From NCBI GenBank assembly GCA_007693965.1, contig RECQ01000036.1:124001-188000 (forward strand): a DNA stretch of 64,000 nt, given 5' to 3'. Made by a program: the position numbers and the translations under genes. Below are positions 27,563-38,146 of this stretch, piece after piece. This stretch comes from Phycisphaeraceae bacterium (GTDB lineage Bacteria > Planctomycetota > Phycisphaerae > Phycisphaerales > UBA1924). Position 1 is the first letter of the stretch, and each line of letters starts with the position of its first letter. The notes under the pieces are model-generated. The model had not been told where the DNA came from, searched no databases, and was given only the letters and a program-made list of their open reading frames with translations.

Positions 27563-27598
27563 AAAAAACGCCGACCCCCGCGGCTGCGGGGGTCGGCG
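27563..27598 (-). terminator. Rho-independent terminator of the PEP-CTERM-like gene
   Basis: An 11-bp perfect stem (CGCCGACCCCC / GGGGGTCGGCG, 27569-27598) followed on the minus strand by six T residues. It lies 40 bp after the leftward gene ending at 27639 and also separates it from the convergent NTF2-like gene. Confidence 0.8.
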
Positions 27599-27638
27599 AT
27601 CTTGAATTCAATCTGGCTTCACGCGCATCAGCGCGAAT

Positions 27639-28523
27639 TCACCGGCGCCGACGCGCCAGTGCAGCGCCGCCGAGCGCGAAGAACGCCGCAGCGCCCGGAG
27701 CGGGGACGACCCGGAAGACGCTGTCCGGGAAGCTGCCGTCGAAGAAGGTGTCTCCGCCGTCCGAAGACACGAGGGGAGTCAGGTCGTTGCGGTTGTCCCA
27801 CGCCCAGTTGTCCATGCTGAGGGCGAGATTGACAACGTAGAAGCCCTCCTGGCCCGCGGCCGTCGAAGTGATCTCGAACAGCCCCGAGATCGAGCCCGAC
27901 ACGTCGGTCGGCTGGTTGGTGGATTCGATGACTCCCGGCGAAATGCCGACGCCTTCGAGGCCGGTCGCGGTGAGGTTGATGGCGTAGCCATGCCAAACGC
28001 CGCCGTCGCCGTTGTTGCCCATGGCGCTGAAGCGCGAAAACTGATCCTCACCCGCATTCTCGCCTGTGACGGAGAGATCAAACGTGGTGTAGAACGAGCC
28101 ATCGAAGTCGGAGAAGGACATCGAAACACCCGTAGTCGAGACGGCGCCGATGTCGAACATCTGGAGGAAGCCGACGCCGGTGTTTCCGGTCGTGTTGCCC
28201 CAGCCGGCCCGCCCCTCGGTGGGCGAATAGAAGGTGTCGGTGGTGTGCCACCATGCGCCGAGGAACTGCGTGCGGTCGGCGACGCTCGTGTCGTCGCTCG
28301 CGACCACCATCGCCAGATCGCGATCCGTGATGTTGATGGTGTCGGTGCTGTTCACACCCGCCAGCGCATCCGCCATCGTGTCATAGCGCAGGGCAGTTCC
28401 CTCGTAGCCGAAGCGGTTCGTCGAGACGAAACCGGCGTCGACGGCGAGGGCAGGCAGCGTCGCGACATGCCCGAACGCGCACGCGCCGACAGCCGCTGAC
28501 AGAATCAGTGTTCGATTCAACAT
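27639..28523 (-). CDS. Secreted protein with PEP-CTERM-like C-terminal anchor
   Basis: 294 residues from ATG 28523, which has GAGGAAG 6 nt upstream; the frame is open 9 codons further. The signal peptide is MLNRTLILSAAVGACAFG. The mature region is Thr/Ser/Asp-rich and beta-like (VSMSFSDFDGSFYTTFDLSV). The C-terminus is VPAPGAAAFFALGGAALARRRR: short Pro-containing motif, hydrophobic helix, Arg cluster, as in proteins processed by exosortase-type enzymes. Passenger function not recognised; surface or extracellular-matrix localisation is inferred. It has its own terminator. Confidence 0.82.
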   Translation of the reverse strand: MLNRTLILSAAVGACAFGHVATLPALAVDAGFVSTNRFGYEGTALRYDTMADALAGVNSTDTINITDRDLAMVVASDDTSVADRTQFLGAWWHTTDTFYSPTEGRAGWGNTTGNTGVGFLQMFDIGAVSTTGVSMSFSDFDGSFYTTFDLSVTGENAGEDQFSRFSAMGNNGDGGVWHGYAINLTATGLEGVGISPGVIESTNQPTDVSGSISGLFEITSTAAGQEGFYVVNLALSMDNWAWDNRNDLTPLVSSDGGDTFFDGSFPDSVFRVVPAPGAAAFFALGGAALARRRR

Positions 28524-28861
28524 ATTTCTTCCTCTCAAATTAATTCCCACACCTGGTCAAGTGGACGTAAAACTCGACCAATTCGCAATCCGTCACTCTC
28601 CCAATCACGACACTCAATGTCAAGTGAGAAACCATCCATCGCGGGACATCCCGGCTGACGTTCGCTCTTGAAATGTGTATCTGGGAGAACTGATGAAGGC
28701 GCGGTGTTTCGAGTCCTCTGCGCTCCCGGCAGACCACCATCGTTCTTCGATGTCGCGGCAGACTGCAGTCAAGGCTGCCGGCATGAAAAAACCGGCCCCT
28801 GCGCGAGCAGAGGCCGGTGTACATGGTTATCAGGCCATATGTGATGCAGGGAATCCCTGAA
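28524..28861. other. Intergenic stretch between two leftward PEP-CTERM-like genes
   Basis: About 340 bp with lower G+C than the genes. It holds the terminator of the upstream leftward gene (28785-28818) and presumably the promoter of the downstream one; no coding sequence is supported. Confidence 0.45.
28785..28818 (-). terminator. Rho-independent terminator
   Basis: ACCGGCC ... GGCCGGT stem around a 14-nt loop, followed on the minus strand by TTTTTT. It is 44 bp past the stop of the leftward gene ending at 28862. Confidence 0.75.
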
Positions 28862-29797
28862 TCACCGACGACGACGCATCCCCGCAAGACCACCGAGCGC
28901 GAAGAGCGCAACGGCGCCGGGCGAAGGAATCATCACCAGGCTGAGGTACTGACCGGAGACGCTCGAGCCGGCGCCGTCAAAGACGTTGTCAGAACCGACC
29001 CAGAAGCCGGCGCCGTTGGTCCACATGATCTCGCCGTTGCCGAGCATGTAGGCGCCGCGGGGGCCGAGGTTTTCGCCGGCGACGATGCCGAGGCTGTCGC
29101 CGTTCGTATCAATCTCGTAGACGCCGGAGGTGTTGCCGCCCGCAGCGGAGAACCCGGCCACAAGCACGTTGCCGTTGTCGAGCTCGAAGAGCTGCTGCGG
29201 GAATCGCAGTCCCGGCGCAACGGGCGTATGGAACGTGCTCACGAATTCGCCGTTCAGATCGTGCGTATCCAGTGTGTGATCCGACAGGTTGCTGGCGAGC
29301 ACTCCACCCTGGTGATTGATCACGTCAAACAGCGATGCATTGGTGGGGGTGCTGCCGGTGATGGAGGCGGTGGCGATGTCAATCTTGACGATCGCGTTGC
29401 CGGGCGCATCGTTGTTGGATCCGGCGTTGGTGACCCACACTTCGTTTCCGACGACCTCCATGCCTCTGATGTTGTCGAGGCCGCCGCCGGCGACCTGGCC
29501 GCCGATGTTGGTGATGAAGTTCCCGCTGAGGTCGAAGCGATAGACCGTGTCGCGGATCTGGTCCGATACCCAGATCTCGTTGCCGACCTGGAGCGCATGC
29601 TTGGCCGTGCTGCCGCCATCGAGCAGTTCGTCCCACTCGAGGTAGTTCTGCTGCACCAGCGCGCCGGTGTCGGGGTCGAACAGGTGCGCCGCATTGGCTG
29701 ACGAATCGACGCCGATCACGAAGGGCACAAGTGTCGCAGATGCAGTTGAAGCGGTCGCAAACATACCGATCGCTGCGAGGGATAACAGGGTTCTCAT
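28862..29797 (-). CDS. Secreted beta-propeller-like protein with PEP-CTERM-like anchor
   Basis: 311 residues from ATG 29797, preceded by GGAAGGAGAT; the frame runs much further upstream but only through AT-rich intergenic DNA. Signal peptide MRTLLSLAAIGMFATASTAS. The mature part has repeated blade-like segments (NEIWVSDQIRDTVYRFDLSG, NEVWVTNAGSNND, NGNVLVAGFSAAGG), typical of NHL/SMP-30-like propellers. The C-terminus IPSPGAVALFALGGLAGMRRRR is the anchor/sorting signal. No catalytic residues are identifiable; a role as a surface or matrix protein is inference. Confidence 0.82.
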   Translation of the reverse strand: MRTLLSLAAIGMFATASTASATLVPFVIGVDSSANAAHLFDPDTGALVQQNYLEWDELLDGGSTAKHALQVGNEIWVSDQIRDTVYRFDLSGNFITNIGGQVAGGGLDNIRGMEVVGNEVWVTNAGSNNDAPGNAIVKIDIATASITGSTPTNASLFDVINHQGGVLASNLSDHTLDTHDLNGEFVSTFHTPVAPGLRFPQQLFELDNGNVLVAGFSAAGGNTSGVYEIDTNGDSLGIVAGENLGPRGAYMLGNGEIMWTNGAGFWVGSDNVFDGAGSSVSGQYLSLVMIPSPGAVALFALGGLAGMRRRR

Positions 29798-30275
29798 ACA
29801 ACAAATCTCCTTCCAGATACACGGAATACGACAACGAGGCGCCTTCGATAGTGCAGCGCGCGCATCACGTGCCTTGATGTGTGTGGAGGGAGAGCTGTCT
29901 CCGATCTGGAACAACTCTGCTGACGTGCTTCCTCCACCTTTCAGTCGCATATTATCACAGTGTTCAGTGCAGATAAAGATTGAATCGTGCAGTTCAATAA
30001 GATTTACACTTCCAGATGGCACGATGACATGTCCCCGGCCCATGGCGCGCCCCAGCGTCTCTGTTCGCAGGCAGTGACGCGTGCATCCACAGAATATTGG
30101 TCAGCGCATGCGGCGTGCGTTGTGCGAAAAATGCACGTCTGGCGTATGCAACCCGCAGTGTTCGCCCCCGAACATCCACGACCTCGCCTCACGAGGCCTT
30201 CGAATGGCCTCTGTAGAATGCGTCAGAGTGCATCCGAAGCCGCCCGGTCACACTGAACAAACAGGGAACAACACA
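29798..30275. other. Divergent intergenic region, AT-richer
   Basis: About 480 bp between the leftward propeller gene and the rightward ppc gene. Long open frames cross it in both directions as upstream extensions of the flanking genes, but the translated sequence is Cys/His-rich and unlike protein. It must contain both promoters. Confidence 0.45.
29951..29956 (-). promoter_or_regulatory. Candidate extended -10 for the leftward PEP-CTERM-like gene
   Basis: On the minus strand, TGTGATAAT gives a GATAAT -10 box with an upstream TG, in an AT-rich island 154 bp before the gene start. No convincing -35 element. Weak evidence. Confidence 0.25.
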
Positions 30276-33011
30276 ATGGACGATCGCGTCCTCAAAGATG
30301 AAATCCGCACGCTCGCCGGCATCCTCGGCGACGTTATCCAGACGATCGAGGGCGCCGACACCCGCTCTCACCTCGAGGAAATCCGCGATCTCGCCCTCGC
30401 GCGCCGCGCCGGCGAGCCCGAGGCGGAGGCCGCCCTCGAAAAAAGAATCGCATCCCTCACAGAATCCGAGATCGACTCCCTCATCGCTGGCTTCAGCCTC
30501 TTCTTCGATCTGGCCAACCTCGCCGAAGATCGCCACCGCGTGCGCGTGCTGCGCGAACGCGAGCGGGACCGCGACCCCGACCCGCGCGCCGAATCCATCG
30601 CCGATGCGGTGCAAACGCTGCAGCAATCCGGCTTCAGCGCCGAGAAAATGCAGGCGCTCCTCGATCACCTCGACATCGAGCTGGTCTTCACGGCACACCC
30701 CACCGAGGCCAAGCGCCGCTCGGTGCGCGAGAAGATCCGCGACCTGCGCGAGCACATGGCGTCTCTCGACGATCCCGATCTTCTCCCCGCCGAGAGCCGG
30801 CGCCTGTGGCGCCTTGTGCGAGGCGACCTGCTCTCCCTCTGGCAGACCGATCTGCTGCGCGAGCGTCGCCCCACCGTACTCGAAGAAGTCAATCGCGCCC
30901 TCTTCTTCGCCGGCACGCTCTGGGAAACGGCGCCGCGGCTCTACGCCGACCTGCGCAGCGCCCTCCATCGCGCCTACCCCGATTCCGAATTCACCATGCC
31001 GACCTTCCTCCGATTCGGCACCTGGATCGGCGGCGACCGCGACGGCCACCCCGGCGTCACCTGGCGCATCACCGCCGAGGCCATGCGCATCCTCCGAGAG
31101 CGCGCCCTGAAGGGCCATCTCGATCAGTGCCGCTCGATCCGGCGCACACTCAGCCTCTCCGATGTGAAGGCGCCCGCCCTCGGCGCCCTTCGCCCCGCCA
31201 TCGATGAGGCCGCCCGGCGCTGGCCCACCACGCGCGACATCATCGAGCCCATCGACTCGCGCGAATCGTGCCGGCGCTGGCTGCGCATCATCCAGTGGCG
31301 CCTCGAACAGACCTTCAATGTGCGCCCCTTCGAGGCCATGCCCGAAGGCGCCTACAGCGCCGGCGCCGAGCTGCGCGCCGACCTGGTGCGCATCCTCGAA
31401 GCCCTCGACGAAACGCCCGGCGGCGACGTGGTCGACCAGCGCCTCCGCGACTGGATCACCCAGGTCGATGTCTTCGGCTTCCACCTCGAGCGCATGGATG
31501 TGCGCCAGGAGTCCTCCTGGCACACCGAGGTGCTCGACGAGATCTTCCGCGCCATCGGCGTCGCCGACCAGTATGCCTCCCTCGACGAAACCGGGCGACA
31601 GGCGGCCCTCGCCGACGCCATGAACCGGAGCGCCGAGATCGACGCCGAGGCCCTCTCAGAGAATTCACGCGAAACGCTCGCCCTCTTTCGCCTTCTCGCC
31701 GACACCGTCCGCACCGGCGGCGCCCAGGCCCTCGGCGGCGCTGTCATCAGCATGACGCACCAGCCCAGCGATGTCCTCGCCGTCCTCTGGCTCGGCCGGC
31801 ATGCCGCCGCCGAGGCCGATCTTCCCGACGCCCGCCTCCCGATGCCCATCATCCCACTCTTCGAAACCATCGAAGACCTCGCCCACGCGCCCGACACACT
31901 CAACGCCCTGCTCGAACACCCGCTCTACCGCGAGCACGTCGAGGACGCCGGACGACAGATCGTGATGGTCGGCTACTCCGACAGCACCAAGGACGGCGGC
32001 TACTTCACCGCGGCGTGGAGCCTGCACCGGTCCCAGATCGAGCTGCACCGCATCTCTATGAAACACGGCGTGCGCCTCACCATCTTTCACGGCCGAGGCG
32101 GATCGCTGGGCCGGGGCGGCGGACCGGCGGCCCGCAGCATGCGCTCGCTCCCGCCGCAATCGGTCGACGGCGCCATCCGCATCACCGAACAGGGCGAAGT
32201 TCTCTCCGAACGCTACGACGACCCCGACATCGCGCACCGCCATCTGGAACAAATGACATGGGCCACGCTGCTGGTCAGCGCAGGAACCGGCGCCGCCCCC
32301 GATCCGGAATGGCTCGAACTCATGGAGGCGCTCTCCACCGAAGCCCGCAAGGCGTACCGCGAGCTGGTCGATGGCGACGGCTTCATCGAGTATTTCGAAG
32401 AGGCCACGCCCATCGCAGAAATCGAGCGCCTGCCCATCGGCTCGCGCCCGGCGCGCCGACAGGGCGCACGAACGCTCACGGGCCTGCGCGCCATCCCCTG
32501 GGTTTTCTCCTGGACCCAGAGCCGCCACATGCTCCCTGCATGGTACGGGCTGGGCGCCGGCGTCGAGCGACTGGAGGCGGCCCGCCCGGGATCGATCGAG
32601 CGCCTGCGCGAGATCTACAAGCGCTGGAGCTTCTTCGAGGGAACAATCGACAACGCCGAGCTGGCGCTGGCCAAGGCGGACATGGGCATCGCCCGGCGCT
32701 GCGCCATGATGGTGCGCAACGAGACGCGCCGGAAGCAGTTCTGGAGCGCCATCGCCGAGGAGCACGAGCGCAGCCGCCGCGCCGTGCTGGCGATCAATGG
32801 CGCCGCCGAGCTTCTTGATGGCGTGCCCTGGCTGCGCAGATCCATCGAGGTGCGCAACCCCTCCGTCGATCCGCTCAACTTCGTTCAGACCGAGCTGCTC
32901 ACCCGCCTGCGTGCCCGCGGCGACAGTGACGACCCCGAGTCCGAGCGACTCCGCCAACTGGCGCGACTGTCAATCCAGGGCGTTTCCGGAGGCCTGCGCA
33001 CCACCGGTTGA
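30276..33011 (+). CDS. ppc: Phosphoenolpyruvate carboxylase
   Basis: 911 residues from ATG 30276, where family similarity begins; the frame extends 65 codons upstream through intergenic DNA. Catalytic His motif VFTAHPTEAKRRSV, the substrate loops GGDRDGHPGVT and VGYSDSTKDGGYFTAAW, and the flexible loop FHGRGGSLGRGGGP are all present, as is the C-terminal region including the QTELLTRLR segment. The enzyme adds bicarbonate to PEP to give oxaloacetate, replenishing the TCA cycle in the cytoplasm. The last residues are TG rather than the NTG of the best-known forms (here RTTG). It is followed 67 bp later by the transhydrogenase operon, but a TTGACG/TATACT pair between them suggests a separate promoter. 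Confidence 0.96.
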   Translation: MDDRVLKDEIRTLAGILGDVIQTIEGADTRSHLEEIRDLALARRAGEPEAEAALEKRIASLTESEIDSLIAGFSLFFDLANLAEDRHRVRVLRERERDRDPDPRAESIADAVQTLQQSGFSAEKMQALLDHLDIELVFTAHPTEAKRRSVREKIRDLREHMASLDDPDLLPAESRRLWRLVRGDLLSLWQTDLLRERRPTVLEEVNRALFFAGTLWETAPRLYADLRSALHRAYPDSEFTMPTFLRFGTWIGGDRDGHPGVTWRITAEAMRILRERALKGHLDQCRSIRRTLSLSDVKAPALGALRPAIDEAARRWPTTRDIIEPIDSRESCRRWLRIIQWRLEQTFNVRPFEAMPEGAYSAGAELRADLVRILEALDETPGGDVVDQRLRDWITQVDVFGFHLERMDVRQESSWHTEVLDEIFRAIGVADQYASLDETGRQAALADAMNRSAEIDAEALSENSRETLALFRLLADTVRTGGAQALGGAVISMTHQPSDVLAVLWLGRHAAAEADLPDARLPMPIIPLFETIEDLAHAPDTLNALLEHPLYREHVEDAGRQIVMVGYSDSTKDGGYFTAAWSLHRSQIELHRISMKHGVRLTIFHGRGGSLGRGGGPAARSMRSLPPQSVDGAIRITEQGEVLSERYDDPDIAHRHLEQMTWATLLVSAGTGAAPDPEWLELMEALSTEARKAYRELVDGDGFIEYFEEATPIAEIERLPIGSRPARRQGARTLTGLRAIPWVFSWTQSRHMLPAWYGLGAGVERLEAARPGSIERLREIYKRWSFFEGTIDNAELALAKADMGIARRCAMMVRNETRRKQFWSAIAEEHERSRRAVLAINGAAELLDGVPWLRRSIEVRNPSVDPLNFVQTELLTRLRARGDSDDPESERLRQLARLSIQGVSGGLRTTG

Positions 33012-33039
33012 CGCCGCCCGGGCGGGGGCCGGGTATACT
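33008..33039 (+). promoter_or_regulatory. Candidate promoter for the transhydrogenase operon
   Basis: TTGACG (33008-33013) and TATACT (33034-33039) with a 20-bp spacer, longer than the usual 16-18, located 40 bp before the pntAA start and overlapping the ppc stop codon. The -10 is good; the -35 match may be chance. Confidence 0.35.
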
Positions 33040-33078
33040 CGCAGCAGTTCGCAATGAAACCGCTTTGCGGAGACTTGC

Positions 33079-34281
33079 ATGCGCATCGGCGTTCCACGGG
33101 AGCTCCGGAATGGTGAGACGCGCGTCGCGCTGACGCCGGAGAGCGTCAAGCGCCTCATCGCCCTCGCCCGACCCAAAGACGCCGACCCGGGCGCCCCTTC
33201 ACCACTGCAGATCGATGTCGAGCCCGGCGCCGGCGACCGGGCGAGCTTCGACGACGCCCAGTACCAGGACGCCGGCGCCCGCATTGCTGATGGCGCTGAA
33301 GCCGTCTGGCGCGAGAGCGATCTGGTCGTCTGCGTGAACCCCCCGGCGCCGGCGCAGGCGTCGCTCATGCGCGAAGGCGCCGCTCTGCTCGGCTCGCTCC
33401 GCTCCACCGGCGAGCCCGAACTCATCGAAACCCTGCGCTCCCGGCGCATCAGCGCCATGGCCTTCGAGGCCATCCCCCGCATCACCCGGGCCCAGAAGGT
33501 GGACGTCCTCTCCTCGATGGCCACCATCGCCGGCTACCGCGCTGTGCTCCACGGCGCACTGGCCTGCCCCAAGATCTTTCCCATGCTCATGACCGCGGCG
33601 GGCACGGTCACCGCGTCGCGCGTGCTCATTCTCGGCGCCGGCGTCGCCGGTTTGCAGGCGATCGCCACCGCCAAACGACTCGGCGCTGTGGTCGAGGCCT
33701 ACGACGTCCGCGCCGCGGCGGCGGAGCAGGTCGAGAGCCTCGGGGCCCGCTTCCTGCGCCTGGAGGATCCCGGCGCGGAAACAGATGCAGAAACCGCCGG
33801 GGGCTATGCGCGCGAATTGACACCCGAAGAGCAGGCCGCCCAGCGCGAGCGCCTGGCCCGCCACATCGCGCAGGCGGATGTCGTCATCACCACGGCGCAG
33901 GTGCCCGGGCGTGCGGCGCCGCGGCTGATCGACCGCGCCACCACCGAGCGCATGCGCCCCGGCGCGGTCATCGTCGACATGGCCGCGGAGTCCGGCGGCA
34001 ACTGCGAGCTGACGCGCGCCGGCGAACGCGTCGAACACAACGGCGTCGTCATCCTCGGACCCGTGAACCTGCCCGCCGAGACGCCCGTCCACGCCAGCAT
34101 CATGCACAGCCGCAACGCCGCGGCCTTCATCGCCGACATGATCAAGGACGGCGAGCTGCGCATCGACATGGAGGACGAAGTCGTCCGCGGCGCCATGATC
34201 ACCCACGACGGCGAGATCGTGCACAACCCGACCCGCGAGGCCATGGGCCTGCCGAAATGGGAGAAGGAGTCCACGGCATGA
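33079..34281 (+). CDS. pntAA: Proton-translocating NAD(P) transhydrogenase, alpha subunit part 1
   Basis: 400 residues. It opens MRIGVPRELRNGETRVALTP, the hallmark of the alanine-dehydrogenase/PntA fold, with the NAD-binding motif VLILGAGVAGLQAIATAKRLG (about residue 180) and the conserved KVDVLSSMA and PKIFPMLMTAAGT segments. It forms domain I, which binds NAD(H) on the cytoplasmic side and passes hydride to NADP via the beta subunit, coupled to proton flow. In many bacteria the alpha chain is split as here. The stop overlaps the next start by 4 bp (ATGA). Confidence 0.95.
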   Translation: MRIGVPRELRNGETRVALTPESVKRLIALARPKDADPGAPSPLQIDVEPGAGDRASFDDAQYQDAGARIADGAEAVWRESDLVVCVNPPAPAQASLMREGAALLGSLRSTGEPELIETLRSRRISAMAFEAIPRITRAQKVDVLSSMATIAGYRAVLHGALACPKIFPMLMTAAGTVTASRVLILGAGVAGLQAIATAKRLGAVVEAYDVRAAAAEQVESLGARFLRLEDPGAETDAETAGGYARELTPEEQAAQRERLARHIAQADVVITTAQVPGRAAPRLIDRATTERMRPGAVIVDMAAESGGNCELTRAGERVEHNGVVILGPVNLPAETPVHASIMHSRNAAAFIADMIKDGELRIDMEDEVVRGAMITHDGEIVHNPTREAMGLPKWEKESTA

Positions 34282-34568
34282 CCGAGCTGCTGCTGGCGAG
34301 CCTGTTCATCTTCGTGCTGGCCGTCTTCGTCGGCTACGAGATCATCCAGAAGGTGCCGCAGACGCTGCACACGCCACTCATGAGCGGCAGCAACGCCATC
34401 AGCGGCATCACCGTGGTCGGCGCCCTCGCGATCGTGCTGATCCGCTCCGACGCCACCTCATGGCTGGCCCAGACCATCGGCTTCATGGCGATCACGCTGG
34501 CGAGCATCAACGTCGTCGGCGGCTTCCTGGTGACGGATCGGATGCTGAAGATGTTCAGACGGAGGTGA
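34278..34568 (+). CDS. pntAB: NAD(P) transhydrogenase, alpha subunit part 2 (membrane)
   Basis: 96 residues starting at the ATG that overlaps the preceding stop. Three membrane segments: ELLLASLFIFVLAVFVGYEI, GSNAISGITVVGALAIVLI and WLAQTIGFMAITLASINVVG. The motif VPQTLHTPLMSGSNAISG is the signature of the alpha-chain membrane part (domain II). It joins the beta subunit in the proton channel. Between this gene and pntB lies a heptamer-repeat hairpin. Confidence 0.95.
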   Translation: MTELLLASLFIFVLAVFVGYEIIQKVPQTLHTPLMSGSNAISGITVVGALAIVLIRSDATSWLAQTIGFMAITLASINVVGGFLVTDRMLKMFRRR

Positions 34569-34576
34569 GGAGGAAG

Positions 34577-34690
34577 AGAGTACCGAGTACCGAGTTCCGA
34601 GTACCGAGTAATTCCGACTCGGTACTCGGAACTCGGTACTCGGATCTCGGAACTCGGTACCCAGAACTCAGAACTCAGAACTCAGAACTT
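34577..34690. repeat. GAGTNCY heptamer array, locus 3, inverted, inside the pnt operon
   Basis: Five GAGT(A/T)CC units, the spacer AATTCCG, then the reverse complement ACTCGGTACTCGGAACTCGG and further ACTCAGA units. The arms pair almost perfectly. It fills the whole gap between pntAB and pntB, so every full operon transcript would contain the hairpin. Confidence 0.9.
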
Positions 34691-34712
34691 CAGGCAAAGC
34701 GAGCCGGCCTGC

Positions 34713-36143
<1,431 letters not shown>

Positions 36144-36412
36144 TGCGTATCAGATCAACCACAATCTCCGTCAGCGATCTTGAACCGAAGGACATCACCC
36201 CGAAGGGGTGCAGGGATGTAGCCGCGGGTGGAGCGGAGTCCGTCGCGACGCGGTCGCATACCGCGGCCGACGGACGGAGCGCAACCCGTGGAAGAATGCG
36301 CCCCTTTCCTCTCTCACCCCGGAGGGGTGAAGGAAGCGCCCGCACATCCTCCGCCCCATCCGGGGCGGTTGAAATTTCAATCGTCTCCATTCCACGGGTT
36401 GCGCTCCGCCCG
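36144..36412. repeat. Cluster of palindromic intergenic repeats
   Basis: No gene. Several short palindromes (CACCCCGAAGGGGTG, CACCCCGGAGGGGTG, CGCCCCATCCGGGGCG) lie between perfect 19-bp inverted arms: CGGAGCGCAACCCGTGGAA at 36275-36293 and its reverse complement at 36390-36408. The stretch lies between convergent pntB and the TauE gene and may work as a bidirectional transcription barrier. Confidence 0.8.
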
Positions 36413-37174
36413 TCACACCACCTGCGGCAACTGCCTCCACAGAATGTACGCCCCCATCAGCACCAGAAACACCCCGAACCACTTCCGCAGCGTCGCCTGA
36501 TTCACACGCGATCCGATCGACCCCCCCACCAGGGCGCCGCCCACGCCCACAGCGCCGAAGATCCCGATCACGCGCCAGTCAATCGCCAGACCCTGCCCCT
36601 CGAGAAACGTGAGATACTTGCTGAACCCGGCGGCGCAATTGAGCGTGATGATCGCCAGGCTGGTCCCGATCGCGGTGTGCATGGGCACACCCCCCAAGAG
36701 CGCCAGGGCCGGCACAATCAGGAACCCGCCCCCGACGCCCACCAGCCCCGTGATCATCCCCACGCCCAGGCCCTGCAGGATGATGAGCAGGGCCGGCGTC
36801 GGCCGCTCGACCGGGCGCTCGCGGTCCTTCCGCCGCGCCATCATGTACGCGGCGATGAGCATGATCGCGCCCAGCATCGCCACCTGTGCGGCGCCGGGCA
36901 CCCACCGCGCCAGCAGCCCGCCAAGCACCGCCCCCACCATCCCCGGCCCGCCGAAGAGCAGCACACGCCGCCAGTCCACCATGCCGCGCAGCGCCGCCCG
37001 CGCCGCCCCCGCGAGGCTGATGAGCCCCACGATCGCCAGCGCCTCGGCGATCGCCGCCTTCTCCTCGTGCCCCAGCAGGTAGACGAGAATCGGCACCGTG
37101 AGGATCGACCCGCCCGATCCGAGCAGGCCGAGGCTGATGCCGACCAGTGCGGCGCCGAGGAGCGCGTAGAGCAA
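36413..37174 (-). CDS. TauE/SafE-family sulfite/organic-anion exporter
   Basis: 253 residues starting from TTG 37174, which has GGAGG 6 nt upstream and gives the usual family length; the 47 extra upstream codons are Cys/Arg-rich and unlike protein. About eight membrane segments with the two inverted half-motifs characteristic of the family: GISLGLLGSGGSILTVPILVYLL and GMITGLVGVGGGFLIVPALALL. Members export sulfite, sulfoacetate or related anions; the substrate here is unknown. It lies near the MBL-rhodanese gene (sulfur chemistry), though separated by a PEP-CTERM-like gene and on the same strand, so a functional link is only suggestive. Confidence 0.88.
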   Translation of the reverse strand: MLYALLGAALVGISLGLLGSGGSILTVPILVYLLGHEEKAAIAEALAIVGLISLAGAARAALRGMVDWRRVLLFGGPGMVGAVLGGLLARWVPGAAQVAMLGAIMLIAAYMMARRKDRERPVERPTPALLIILQGLGVGMITGLVGVGGGFLIVPALALLGGVPMHTAIGTSLAIITLNCAAGFSKYLTFLEGQGLAIDWRVIGIFGAVGVGGALVGGSIGSRVNQATLRKWFGVFLVLMGAYILWRQLPQVV

Positions 37175-37289
37175 GTGAGGCCTCCGATGCGCCGGGCTCG
37201 GCGACACGCCGCCGCGCCGAACGCACGCACAGCCTACAGGCGCGAGCCGGGCGACGCCGCAACGACACACCACCGCCGCGCCTGCGCAG

Positions 37290-37313
37290 AAAAAAGCCCC
37301 GCGCGAGCGGGGC
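37290..37313 (-). terminator. Rho-independent terminator
   Basis: GCCCCGC ... GCGGGGC stem (37296-37313) followed on the minus strand by TTTTTT. It terminates the leftward PEP-CTERM-like gene that ends at 37346. Confidence 0.78.
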
Positions 37314-37345
37314 AATTCGGAGGTGAGAAATCGGAATTGCGTGCC

Positions 37346-38146
37346 TCAGCGGCGACGGCGCAGACAGGCCAGACCGGCCATGCCGAAAAGCGCCGCGGCG
37401 CCGGGCGCGGGAATCGCTCTTGCGAAGAAATCGTCCACCCAGACGGAGGTCACGGCGCCGGATGTCGTGGAGAAGTCGTTGATCAGTCCGATGGTGGCGA
37501 AGGCGGAGAAGTCACGGTTGAACATCGCCGAAACCGTATCGGAGCCCGCGCTGGTCCCGAGGTTGCTCCACGTCACCTGACCGTCGCCGGTGTCCAGATT
37601 CGCGGTGAGGCTCATCAAGATCCAGCGATCGACGATGTCATCTCGACGGCCGGCATCCTGGACAGCGCCCGCGCCGAAGATGCCGGCGCCGGTGTACGAC
37701 GTCCCGGCGCGCAGCTCCCCCGCGCCGTCGATGCCCATGCCGAGTTGGATGCCGCCGGCGAATCCAGTGGAAGACCCCATCTGCATGCCGACGTAACGGC
37801 CGGGTTGCGAGGCGCTGTCCATAAAGAACCATGCCGACATCTCGAAAATGTTGTTGCCGGGATCCGCGGCGAACGGCCTCGATGTCGAGTGGATCGTCGA
37901 GGTTGAGCCGGGCGCCGGATGGACGGCGCGTGCAGCCTGGTTTCCGCTGAGACTGAAGGTGTCTTCGACCATGTACCCGCCGTGCGTGCCGCTTCCAACC
38001 GTCCAGCCCGCCTGGCCGCGGAGCGCATCCCCGGCCGTGTAGTCGGGCGCCTCAAAGCCGGTCGAGAACGTCTGCGCGTTTGCAGCAGATGCGCAAAGTC
38101 CGGTCAAAGCGACAGCCCACAACGCATTCGTTGCTTGTACTCTCAT
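37346..38146 (-). CDS. Secreted protein with PEP-CTERM-like anchor
   Basis: 266 residues from ATG 38146, preceded by AAGGGAAG; the frame extends six codons more. Signal peptide MRVQATNALWAVALTGLCASAANA. The body is rich in Gly, Ser, Thr and Asp with a jelly-roll-like beginning (FSTGFEAPDYTAGDALRGQ, FEMSAWFFMDS), resembling carbohydrate-binding or LamG-like beta sandwiches often found in such proteins; that fold call is tentative. The C-terminus IPAPGAAALFGMAGLACLRRRR is the sorting signal. Confidence 0.8.
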   Translation of the reverse strand: MRVQATNALWAVALTGLCASAANAQTFSTGFEAPDYTAGDALRGQAGWTVGSGTHGGYMVEDTFSLSGNQAARAVHPAPGSTSTIHSTSRPFAADPGNNIFEMSAWFFMDSASQPGRYVGMQMGSSTGFAGGIQLGMGIDGAGELRAGTSYTGAGIFGAGAVQDAGRRDDIVDRWILMSLTANLDTGDGQVTWSNLGTSAGSDTVSAMFNRDFSAFATIGLINDFSTTSGAVTSVWVDDFFARAIPAPGAAALFGMAGLACLRRRR

